64,000 bases of DNA from Megalobrama amblycephala (taxonomy: Eukaryota > Chordata > Actinopteri > Cypriniformes > Xenocyprididae), in NCBI RefSeq assembly GCF_018812025.1, contig NC_063049.1:37863447-37927446 (forward strand), given 5' to 3'. Under the pieces are notes generated by a model. That model was not told the DNA's origin and searched no databases. It was given only the letters and a program-made list of their open reading frames with translations. Within the stretch, counting starts at the first letter, position 1. Every line of letters starts with the position of its first letter. The position numbers and the translations under genes are program-made. This document shows, piece by piece, positions 12,401 to 24,400 of the stretch.

Positions 12401-15400
12401 CTAACCCTTTAACAGACACAACTTTTTATCTTAATTTAAAAATGTATACGTAAATGCAGAGATTAACATCAACTAAGATTAATAAATGCTGTAGAATAAT
12501 TGTTCATTGTTAGTTCATGTTAAACTAGTGTTAACCTTATTGTAAAGTGTTACCAAGATCTTTATATACAGTGTCTGTAATGCATTGCTTTTGCAAATAT
12601 CAGGCTGATGAAGATATGTGTCTTCACGGATGTTATTTTTCCTGCAGTGTTTCGGAACTGCTGGACCTCTATGAGGAGGATCCGGAGGAGATTTTGTACA
12701 ACCTCGGCTTTGGACGGGAGGAGCCCGACATCGCCTCAAAAATCCCTTCTCGTTTCTTCAACTCGTCTTCTAGCGCCAAGGGCATCGACATCAAAGTTTA
12801 CCTGGGAGCCCAGATTCAGCGCATGGAGCTGGAGAACCCGAACTACGCCCTAACAAGTATGTCAACCGTACTGTCGACACAATCCTTGGCATCTGATAGC
12901 ATTTCAGCCCACGTGGTTCACACCGCCGTGTCTGTGCACGTTCAAAATCTTGATCAAAATGAGAAACGGAGGGAAATATTAAATGTAACATGCAGGGTGT
13001 AGCGAGCATTTAGAAATGTCTACATTTTTCCCCTCCCTATTTTTTTTTTAATCTGAAAAATAATCATTACATCATTGTTTCGTTTCGTATGGACATGACA
13101 CAAATAAATAACATTGCAGCTAGGCAACTGGACAACATTTAAGTCAACATGAAGTCAAAATAGACTGTTTACCTACTTAATGCACGTTCTTGGTCTTATT
13201 GTGCACAATTCATCGTGCATGTTATTGCAAATAAAAAATGTTTGACATAGAAATCTTTTAACTAAATAAGTTAATAACTTCCTCTGCTGTTTGAAATGAC
13301 TTTCCTTTTTGGCTCACATGCAAAACATTCTCCAGTAACTCCACTCCAGGTTTTCCATTTCCTACTCCTCTCAAGTGAAAGCAAAATTTGCACCGTTAAT
13401 AATCTACTGCCAAGTTCTTTCAATGGTTTTTTTTTTTTTTTTTTTTTTGTATCTGGATTATTATATTATTATTATATATTAATTAATACATTTTGACAAA
13501 ATAGTGAAGAATTTTTTATTTATCTTTTTGGTGATTTTTGCCTTTATTATGATAGGATAGTATAGAGTGGACAGGAAGCGATGTGGGAGAGAGAGAGGGA
13601 TGGGATCGGGAAAGCCGGGTTTCCAACCTTGGGTCACCCGAAGCGCAACAGCGCTATATGTTGGCGCGCAGTGTTGGGCCTAACACGTTAAAAGTAACTT
13701 AAGTTACGTAATCAGATTACTTTTTCAAGTAACTAGTAAAGTAACACATTACTTTTTCAATTTACAACAAAATATCATATCAAAATATATAAGTTACTTT
13801 TTCAAATAAGTAACTCAAGTTACTTTTTCACATTTATTGACTGACAGCTCTCCTGTCCCCATGTTGAGAGAAATAAAGTGCAGAGGTGTTGTGTGCGCTG
13901 TGTAGACATGATGGTTATTGTAGTCCTAGACTAAATGTGAACACGCATTTACTCATCTCACTTGCACAAAAACATTCAGTTTTCCTCAAAATGAATAAAA
14001 ACAGTGAAATGCAATCTCATTTTAACCCTTAAATGCATGACTGTTTCGCCAATCATTCTTACATATTCGGGTCTTTATCGACCCGGATCTATATCTAACA
14101 CGGAAGGATCTCTACCTGTCGCAATAATATAAAACTCCTCTGATATTAGAGTAACAATTACAGAAGAATAAAATAAATCATATTTTGTTAATTTTTGGAG
14201 CTTGAAAGGGCTCAGTTTGAGCAGATGTTTTTTGCCATCACCACTGTCCTTGTCAGAGCTCATTTCCCAGTAAATTAAGCAAATAATAGGCTAGTTTTAT
14301 GTTTGAGGTCCGAATATGAGCCCATTCGCGATCTCAAACATATTCTCAAAACTCTATAATTTTCAGCATCTTCAAAATCAATATTTCGATCGCTAACACC
14401 TTAACCAGATCCATCCAGTAACAGTTACAGTCATATTTGATTGCGTTCAGTACTTGCTCTGCAGTAAATCGCTGAGCCGTTTCATGTTTTTCTTATTTCG
14501 TTTTCTGTCTGAATGAGTCATTACTTCAGCACTGTGTATCAGACATTGCCACCTTGTGGAATAAAGGTGAATTGCACTTATTCCGTCATCTAAGATTCAA
14601 TTATTGTTGTGAAGAAAAATATACGTACACTCATACACACTTCGGGTCGTTAGCGACCCTATACAATTTTTACAAAAAATTTATACAAAAATAGGCATTC
14701 TTTTATAATTTTATGATTTTTTTCTTGTTATATTCTTTATAATGAATTGATTGAGGAATACCAAGAAGGTTGATGTCTAACTTTAAAAAATAAACGAGGA
14801 GGGTAGTGAATGATGTCCTTATGAGGCTTATTAATTGCACTTTTGGTGTAAAAGGGCCTTAACATTTGCCAAAAATATAACTTTTTTTTGTTGTTATTAA
14901 AAAACAAACAAGCAAGCCCAGCCCTGGTGAGAAAAAGTAACGCAAATGTAATTTAACAAATTACTTTTGCGTTAGTAATTTAACAAAAAAGTAATTTAAC
15001 AAATTACTTTTCATAAAAAGTAACTAAGGGACGCAATTAGTTACTTTTTTAGGGAGTAACACAATATTGTAATGCATTACTTTTAAAAGCAACACTGTTG
15101 CTGCCCACGAGGCTATTGGCGCCGACACAAAAAAATAGTGTAGAATTGTAATATTGGACATTTATCAGTTATCAACCATAACATGAAAAATCTATCAACT
15201 TCATTATCAGCCAGAATTTTAATATCAATGCATCCTTAATTGCATTACCAATCCTAGAGTGAGAAAGAACTGCACTTTCGAGAGAGGAAAAAATCTAGAC
15301 AGTCTTACGCCACTGCGTTAACCATAAACCATATAGAGAAGAACGACAAAGACAGCAATGAGGGATGAGTTGAGGGAAGTTGTGGTGCCTATAGAGGAGA

Positions 15401-18400
15401 AGTGTGACTTTAAAGACCACATTGCAGAGCATTTCATCTATGGCATTTCTCAATTACTCCATTTCTTCAACCAAACACTGAGCTTCTAACCATCAAACAC
15501 TCACTGATCAACAACGCTGTGTTTACGAGGGCTGTTCAGACTCTGCTCGATAGAAGTAGAGCACAACAAAGCCATTGTTCTCTGTGGGCACAGAAATGAG
15601 AGGCAGAGACAGACGGCAATGGAGAGGGAAAGTGACAAGCAGGCTGTGGCACAGCAGAGCTGATTCTGCCATCCACTCACATCAGGATTCGGCCTGTGTG
15701 CCAGCTCTGTGCCAGCTTTTGTGTTGGCCTACATTTGCATAATTCTCACTGAGCCAAGACAAAGCGGCGGAACAGGAAGAACCTTGGTGAGGGTAGGGAT
15801 GTGTGAAGTCTGTAATAAGGGCTGTTTTGTTGACCGTGAGTGCACTGCATTTGGCTTCAGGTTTGTTTTGTAGTTTAGTTTTAGTAAGTGCTAGTCTGGC
15901 TATGAACTGTATGGGTAAAATTTCGATACCAGTAAAATATATAAATTATAATTTCCTCAACTTTGTCATTCCAAACCAAGAAAAGAACCATAAAAGCCTG
16001 TAAAATTAGTTACTTAATAGTTTCTTACATTTTTTATTTTTTTTTTTATTTTATGTTTTCAAACAGTTCTATTTGATGGTGCAGAAAATATTTTATATTA
16101 TATTATACTATAATATGCTCCATTATATTCATATTTAATATAATTTTTTGAAAAGCTTTGTTTGAAGGTAGTTGTGCCAATGTTATTAATTTGTTTTCAA
16201 ACAAACTGATTGCAATTCCATTTGATGGTGCTAATTGTGCAGAAAATGCAGTTTAACATTAAATAGTAAAATATTAATATAAATATTAACAAAGAATCTA
16301 GATTCTTTAAATAAGCAACATTTTAACAATATTCATTCAAGTAATTATAAAACAAGTTATTATTCAAGCAATTGCTGTCAGTAATAAAATAAAGAACAAT
16401 TCCAAGTAATTGAACAAATAATATTACTGACAGACAGCAACAGTTTTATTCGGTTACTAGTGCACAGACATTCTGAAACTCTCTCTTTTTTTTTAATGCC
16501 ACTTAACCTAGACTAACCAACTGTTTATGCTCATACTTCACTAGAAGGGCATTTTAATTAAGAAGTGAATTTGAATGTTTATTAACGCAGTCACATTACC
16601 GTGAGGCATTTTGTGGACTTGTTCTCCCATGTCTTGTTGACTTTTCTTACGTAACTCTTGCTTCTTCCTCCCTAAATGCTCCTCCATGGGGGCTGAGATC
16701 TCGAATCGGACGTGCTTGTCCCTCTTTCACAAAAAACCACACTCTCTGTTCCCCTTTTCTTTTTCTGGCACATGTTCTGCGAGCCGTTCCTGAACGCTGA
16801 CTCAGACAGCCTGGCTGCATTGCAGGAGATAAATGAAGACTATTGATTTCTGAACAACACTCATCACTGGCTTGTTATCACTTGTTATCATTCCATTACA
16901 TGCCTGCAGTATTGTCAAATCCTTTTCCTTTATGTCAGCCATTACAAATGACGAGCTTGACGTTGATAAAAACCATCGACACAAAACCGTCACACAAAAG
17001 TTGACAGTGTTTCAGACAGGATCCTGTTTTTGCACTGGAGTGACCCTATATTTTTTATTATTTAGTTTTTTGTATTGTTTTTTTCATAAAATACACAATT
17101 CGCTTACATTATTACTTTCATATGAACAACAAATAAGTCGTTACACTGCTTTTAGTTTAACTAACCTTACAAATTAGCATTTTAAACATTGCAACACAAA
17201 CAATTCTTGACTCATTTTGAGTTTGACAAGACAACCTGCGGTTTAAGTGAGCGATTGAGTCAGTTCTGTCAATGATTCAGAATGTTGACTCTTGTAGTCA
17301 TTTCAGTCTAAATTACAATGTGGTTTCACTGTTCAGATATTACTTTTATTTGTCGGTTTGTTTATTTATTCATTAGTTTATTAGTTTGTTTATTTGTGGA
17401 ACCCTGTAGAACAATGTCATATCTCTCCAAAACACTGCAGTAAAATGGTTTCATATGAAGTGTGCATATAGTATGGGACATCCCCTATAAGAACTGGCCA
17501 TTGGTTTTTTTTTTTCTTCTACTCATTAGAAATTAGGTCCTTGTAGGCCTATTATATTATATTATATTATATTATATTATATTATATTATATTATATTAT
17601 ATTATATTATATTATTGTACATTTACTATTAAAAATACAATAATACAATATATTGTTAATGTACAAATTATTTATTTATTTACCATAGAAGGTGTAGTAA
17701 ACACTGTTTGAAAAGTTGACTTTTTCAGGTGTTTTCTGTGGTTTCTTTTTTAAATTCTTAAATTTCTCCTTTTTTTTCTTTAGTAAAGAGTTTTAAAGGT
17801 TGCTCTCCTTCTTTTTCTGTAGGTCGATTCCGTCAAACAGAAGTACTGGCTACGGTAGCAAACGTTTTCACGGAGATCTACTCCCACGTGTCTGGAAGAC
17901 CAATGGAGAAAATCGGCAATGGCGACATAGAAGTTAAAGCACCTACTCCATTAAAAAGGAATAATTCCGCTCTGAATGTGGCCAAAATTCTAAAACGGAA
18001 CATTACGAGACAGAACCTGTTGGCCTCCAGCACGGAAGGAGCAGCCAAACAGCCTTCAGCACCTGATGCTGACAACGCAGAGAGTGTGAACTCTGACGTA
18101 CGGGAAGGGCTGACGGATACCGAGCACAAGCCACAGCAGAAAGGCTTTAGGAAAAAAGATTCATCTCTGGCAACGGTGACCGAGGAGGCCCAACAAAGTA
18201 TCTCAGAGGCCTCACTCAACGGAGACATCCCAGAACCTCTCTCCAAGGACTCCACTTTGTCACCGGCTCTGGACAAAGACAACCCACTTTCCCCGGTTCT
18301 GGTGAGCATCAGTCGGGCTCCTGACGAGAGTGACATCACGACAAAGTCAGAACTCAAGGAACACCAGGAGACCATCACTTCCACTCCAGATAAAGAACCA

Positions 18401-21400
18401 TCTAACCTGCTGCCCAACCCACACATAGCCCACCTGCTCAGCCAGCCCAGAGACTCCTTTGAAATGGAGGAGGTACGGTTCCCTTACGCTTCAGCTTTAC
18501 CAAAACAATCCTCCCTGCTTTCCCTTGCCCAGTTCTCACGCTGACAATCATCTCCAAGCTTCTCCTAAATTTTTTTTTTTTGTGTGCGTTTTGTTGTAAA
18601 AACAGCAGAGGGTCATGACACTTCAAGCTAAAAATAAGTAGGGAACATGGAGCGCCTGGAGGATGTTCTGGGGATTATGGTTTTGCCTTTGGTTATGTTG
18701 GAGCATGATACTGAATCCTAATAGAAGACAATGTTCACGAGTGATACTCAAAATCTGACTTTACGCAAAGTTATCGGTGGCCAATTAAGTGTGCAATTTT
18801 TGACATTAAATTAAAATATTTCCTCCTATCATTTTCTATTTTAACATTGCTTTCAAAAAGTTTCAAAAATAACAACGTAACCGTTTATTAAACATTTTGA
18901 GTTTGTAACTCATTTTTATATTATAACTGGCAGTTGAAGTGAACAAGTGAATAATCAGAGCTGATTCTGTTCATGATTCAGAACTCCTGTATTATATTAT
19001 ATTATATTATATTATATTATATTATATATGCATTGAACAGTCAAATATTAATTGTAAATTAATAGTATATATATACTAATTTTAATAATATACTGTGTAT
19101 ATATGTGCAATTAATAATGGTTCTATTTATTCATGTATCTTCATCTTGAAAGTCAATGGGTCCAATGTTGTTTGGAAGCCAGCATTGTTTAAAATATCGT
19201 TTTTTGCGTGCGTGTTCTGCAGAAGATAGTAAGTATTACAGGTTTGAGGGTGAGTAAATGATGATAGAATAGTCTCTCTTTGCTCTGTTTGTTTGAGCAT
19301 CCCAACACAGCATGATATAGTAACATTGGCTCGACCAATAGTTTGAGTTTGGGGTGTGACTATCTGTCAGTCAAAACCACCAAGTACTTTTTACCAGGTC
19401 ATTTTATACGCTGGCTTTTGGTCATACCACATTTTCTAACAGTGGCTCATGAGCAGCATCATTTGAGTATCTAAAACTGGTGTGATGTTCAAGAGTGAAT
19501 TTCCGTTGTTGTAATCTGTCAGAATGGTAATAATCTATTTCTTTGCAGTTGCAGAGTAATGAGGATGAAGCTCTTCCTGGTCCTGGCGGCATGTCTCGAG
19601 ATGGCAGCGGTGAGTGTGGACTGACTGCGGTTATCAGTCATGCTACCAGGAAACTGAATTTGTATTCATGTCAAAGGCTATATGCAATTTTGAAGCATTC
19701 AAAACACAACATGTAAAAGAGATCTCTTAGCAACAGGTTTCATAGTTACTTTAGCAATGGTATTGTTTACAACATGACAATCTGTAAGATGTATATTTCT
19801 GCCCTAGGCAAAACATTTGAATTAAGATAAAAATGTTTTCTGACTCGCACAGAATGTAACGACCGTTTGATCATATCGGGTTGTCTTTCCCTAAAAGAAA
19901 ACGGAGGAAAAAAATTCTTATTCAAACACTCGACATAACTGTGATGCGTTATATCATGCTGTCCTGTAGCCCAGCCCTAAAGAGCTGAAGAGGACTTTAG
20001 TATGTCTTTTAGATGCAGTATGGAGCAAGTCTGCCCTCGTGTGGTAGAATTTAGATTTAATCGTCTTCATTTATATAGCGCTTTTCACAATACATATTGT
20101 TTCAAAGCAGCTTCATAGTGACAATAGGAAAATATATACTGTATGTAGAAGAAGGTTAATTTTTATATACATAAAATTGATTGAGTCATAATTATGTTCT
20201 GTGATAAGCAATATTATTCTACCAAAGCTTAACTTGTATTGAAATGTACTTGTATTTTAAGTGAATGTCTTAAAATTGTGAATACCCAAACTTGTTAGTA
20301 TTACATTGAAAAAGTGATAGGAAAAGGCAATAATTTACCATGTTCAACACACTGTCTTAAAACTCATAAGCATGAATGATAAACTGACTTTCATTTTGAG
20401 AAGTCTTCTAGTGCTGGGAAATTAGTCATTCACACTCATTTTTTTGTGCTCATGTTGTGTCTCCTACAGAGCGGTTATTGAGAACTGCCAGCCAGCAGTC
20501 TGACAGCAGTGGGTTTGCAGAGGACCCATCCACAGACGGTTCGGGTAACCACCTGAAGGTATGTGAGTCAACAATCTATGAATACAAAGCATGTAGTCCT
20601 CCTTGGACCCATGTTTATCAGACCCACGTTTATGTGAATTTAGTGTGAATTATTTATCTAAGTTTATAGTTTGTATTTCATAAAACATACCTGCACAAAT
20701 CTAAAACGGCAGTCGTACTGAATGAAAATGTAAATTCACACTCTGACAGTAGGTGGTGCTTATGGAACAGCAGCGATATAGCATTTCTCCGGTTCTCTAG
20801 CTTTTCTACACAATACAGTGCTGCGCTTATAAACGCTACTTTAATAGGCATTAAACAGAGGTAGAGGAAAAGAAAATGCCATTGAAACTTTTCTGAAGAC
20901 AGTCATTTGCCTTCAGAGATACATTCATATAAACCCCTGCCCTCAATTCACTATTTATATTTTTCTTCCAATATTTGAGCTTGTTGTGCCTGTACAGTAT
21001 TTTCTCCACTGGCGTGACTGTTCTCCTCTTTTCGTCCGTTTTCGGCTTGTCCCGTCTCTGGCCAGTGTTAATATCCTGTTTACACACTTCATAATATTTC
21101 CACACAAATGACGTTTTGGGAAATGATTGCAACGCAGCCCTCTAAGTCTTGAAAATGTCCTCTTTAAGATGCACTAGAACTTAAAATTGTGCCATGTTCG
21201 TTCTCAGGGAAATTCACAAAACATAAATGAGGACAAAAAAAATGAACTGCTGGTCCTAGGAGGTTAAAGATTGTAAAACAACAAAGTCTAACTTTCTACA
21301 TCAATTTTTCTAAGAACCAGTCCTTCTTTGGATAATGGAAGTGAAACTTCTCTCTTTTATTAGGTACAAGAAAGCTCAGACAGCTGTGATAGTGAAACTA

Positions 21401-24400
21401 CAGTGACATCGCATGCAGGAGAAGTCAGCACACCAGTAGCATTGGAGTGCCCCAACTTTGAAAGATTGCAGGCTGAGGACACCCATCCTCTGCCCAGAGG
21501 TACATCTAGCCAGAGTGAAGCCAACCAAGAAGTCCCTGAGATCACCAGCCTCCAGATTCCCAATCCAAACTCTGACAATATTAGCACCAATGGACCACTC
21601 CTTTCTCCTGACTCTGATAAAGATTCCATAATCGAGTCCGGTTCCAAAACAGAAGAACCCACCACATATTCTCCAGAATTGGATTTGAGCGTGATGGTAG
21701 ATCCTACAAGAGATTCCATCTCAGATGTAACTCATGAGGGCAACATATCCCAGCCTGGTTTGGGCATGGATCCAGACTCTCCTGAAGATCTACATTCATC
21801 CTCTGGACCAGAGCCTTCGGATCTTGAACAATGCCATTCCACGGATCAAAGGAGGCAGATGGCCCTCCACACAGCCCATCAAAGGTCATCCTCAATGGAC
21901 GAGGAACGTCCTGGCCGAGTATGGGTGAGGGACAGCGACTTGCTGAGGGAAAGCTTGGAGAGGAATCCTTTAAGGAGATCTAGCTCCCTTCCATTGACTT
22001 CGCTCAGCCCAGCTCGAGTGGTCACCTCCATGCGCGTCCAACTGGGAAAGGGCTCGGTCAAGCACTGTACACCACCCTCGTATTCATACCGCTACGAAGA
22101 GGAAAATCGCAGTGACCGAGAAGAAGTGGATTCCATCATGGAAGAAGATGAAGTTGATCATGCTGGCAGACAATCTACACTCTTGAATTCTGCTCCAGCA
22201 GAAAGATCAAAGATGGATAGGGGAACACCACCACACCCTCTCAACATACCCCAACATCTGACTCGCTCTTCCAGCTCGCTTTATAGCGTCCCTGCCGACT
22301 GGCCCCAGAGGCCCTTGGGTGAAGGTCCAAACTGGAGCACATATAGTGTCCCAAACCTTCCTAATTATACAGGTCTGCCCCACCATCTTCCTCATCCTCC
22401 TCCTAATGGGTCCTTCTACTCTCCACAACACGGAATGGCCTACAACTTCACGTACCCTACCAGACCTCCCCACCACACTCCCTTCCAACAACCGCAGAGC
22501 TCGCCTGGTCCTCAGCCACTTCAGAGCAATACATTTACTCCACCACAGGGGGCGCCCTTTACACCCCAGCACAATATACATTATGCTAATCCTCACAGCA
22601 TACCATACAACCCATTCTGTTCACCTTATAACGTTTCTCAGGGAGCTCCCTACGGCCCTTCAATGAACATCCACGGCAGCCCGTACCACACTCACGTCCC
22701 TCTCGCGCAGTCCCACAGTGCCCCCTACACTTTGGGATACAACAATTCTCCACATCACCCCGGTGCCCCCTACAGTCATCCATATTATCCGTCTCCCCCC
22801 TACCCTTTCTCCTTTGGGACTCCTCCGGCACCCGCCCCTGCGATGGGCAGCACAGAGATGCAGCTCAGGAGGGTCCTCCATGACATTCGTGGGACAATGC
22901 AGAACCTTGGTCAGGTGAGATCTGCCAAAATTCTTTGTATACTTGTGTATTACATGACCTGGCATGATTTTATGTCTGAACTGTCTTAAAGGATTAGTCC
23001 ACTTTTAAATAAAATTTTCCTGATAATTTACTCACCCCCATGCCATCCAAGATGTTCATGTCTTTCTTTCGTCAGTCGAAAAGAAATGAAGGTTTTTGAT
23101 GAAAACTTTCCAGGAACAAATGCGGCGCCAGTTTCGTTTATTCCGTAAGTAGAATAGGGAAGGCGTAGGACGTACACCGTAAGTGTTTTGAAGAATACGG
23201 AAAGCGGAAGTACGTGCAAGGCGATATTTTGTGTTTATAAAGCATATACAGTGTTATTTTTTTCGAAAATGACCGATCGTTTCGTTAGATAAGACCCTTA
23301 TTCCTCATCTGGTATCGTTTAAAGCCCTTTGAAGCTGCACTGAAACTGTAATTTTTGACCTTCAACCGTTTAGAGAGACCATTGAAGTCCACTATAAGGA
23401 GAATAATCCTGGAATGTTTTCATCAAAAACCGTAATTTCTTTTCGACTAACAAAAGAAAGACATGAACATCTTGGATGACATGGGGGTGAGTAAATTATC
23501 AGGAAAATTTTATTTAAAAGTGGACTAATCCTTTAACCTATGGTAAAACCTGGTTATTAATGAGGCTGTGCCTGAGAAGGACATATTAGTAACTGTTTGT
23601 GACTAAGGCAGAGCGGTTTGATGGTAGAAATAGGTTAGTTGGTGGAGTTTTTGTTATAACACAGTAGATATATTTGCATGGGCTGGACTGTTTTGTGTTA
23701 TTTACACATGACAGTGATTAGGAAACATCAAGTAATGTGAAAAAACAGAGTGGGATGTGTCCTAAACTAGCATAAATGAGAAATAACATCTCATTAAGGA
23801 GTGTTTCTTGGCACAAGTTGCCAGTGAAGTGGAGTTTAGTTGGTTCTATATATCTGTGTGTGTGTCTGGTGTGAATGTATGTAGCCTCTGACCTGAAAAC
23901 AGTTTTATATATATATATCTACATAAAGTAGAACAAGGAAGTGTGTTCCGGTTTCTTGCGAATCCCACCCTAAATGCAAATAATCAGCAGAGTCAGCATG
24001 CTGCATTATCCCGGGCTACGTTTATACATGTATTTCCTGCGTGACTCATAAGTCATAACCGATCTGCGGTTTTGTTGGCAGAGCTCATCTGTACATGGAG
24101 GGGACACACCCATTGACAGGATCAGTACACCACACTCTGTCCAACTGCTTTATGAGGTACATAATTTCCCAAAAAGGAAGCAGTCACATGCTAGATCATT
24201 TTCATAACCCTGAGTTGCATCAGTAGATGCCTCTTATGAAATTGAGATTGTCATATAGCTTGTGAAAGAGTTTTTTTTAGGTAGTTTTTAACCAGGAACA
24301 CTTTAGTTTAGGGTCCAATTCTCAGTATTAACTAGTTGGTTATTAGCATGCATATTACTAGGATATTGGCTGTTTATTAGTACTTATAAAGCACATATTA

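Larger units (their letters stand above)
10660..12647. other. itprid2 intron 6 with nested transposons
   Basis: The first 840 bases show nothing recognisable; the second half is the nested element pair at 11498-12554. Confidence 0.6.
12857..17822. other. itprid2 intron 7 (4966 bases)
   Basis: Contains a tRNA-like SINE fragment split by a DNA transposon (13500-15140) and an ATTAT microsatellite near its end. From about 15140 to 17540 the sequence looks unique, with no recognisable gene or element; a conserved enhancer could be present but cannot be judged from one genome. Confidence 0.6.
18473..21363. other. itprid2 introns 8-10
   Basis: Introns of 1076, 860 and 805 bases. A short array of ATTAT (18991-19029) and a repeat fragment at 20058-20150 are present; the rest has no recognisable content. 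Confidence 0.55.

Noticed and set aside
13580..13668. Possible tRNA gene on the minus strand
   Set aside because: Only a degenerate B-box-like motif and GC-rich flank are present, no cloverleaf can be drawn, and the sequence belongs to a dispersed SINE-like repeat.
17878..18426. 182-codon minus-strand frame opposite itprid2 exon 8
   Set aside because: The plus-strand exon is supported by splice sites, phase and homology. The antisense frame has no recognisable similarity and results from codon bias of the sense strand.
22207..22965. Several plus- and minus-strand frames of 66-129 codons within exon 11
   Set aside because: They are alternative-frame shadows of the Pro/His/Tyr-rich coding segment.
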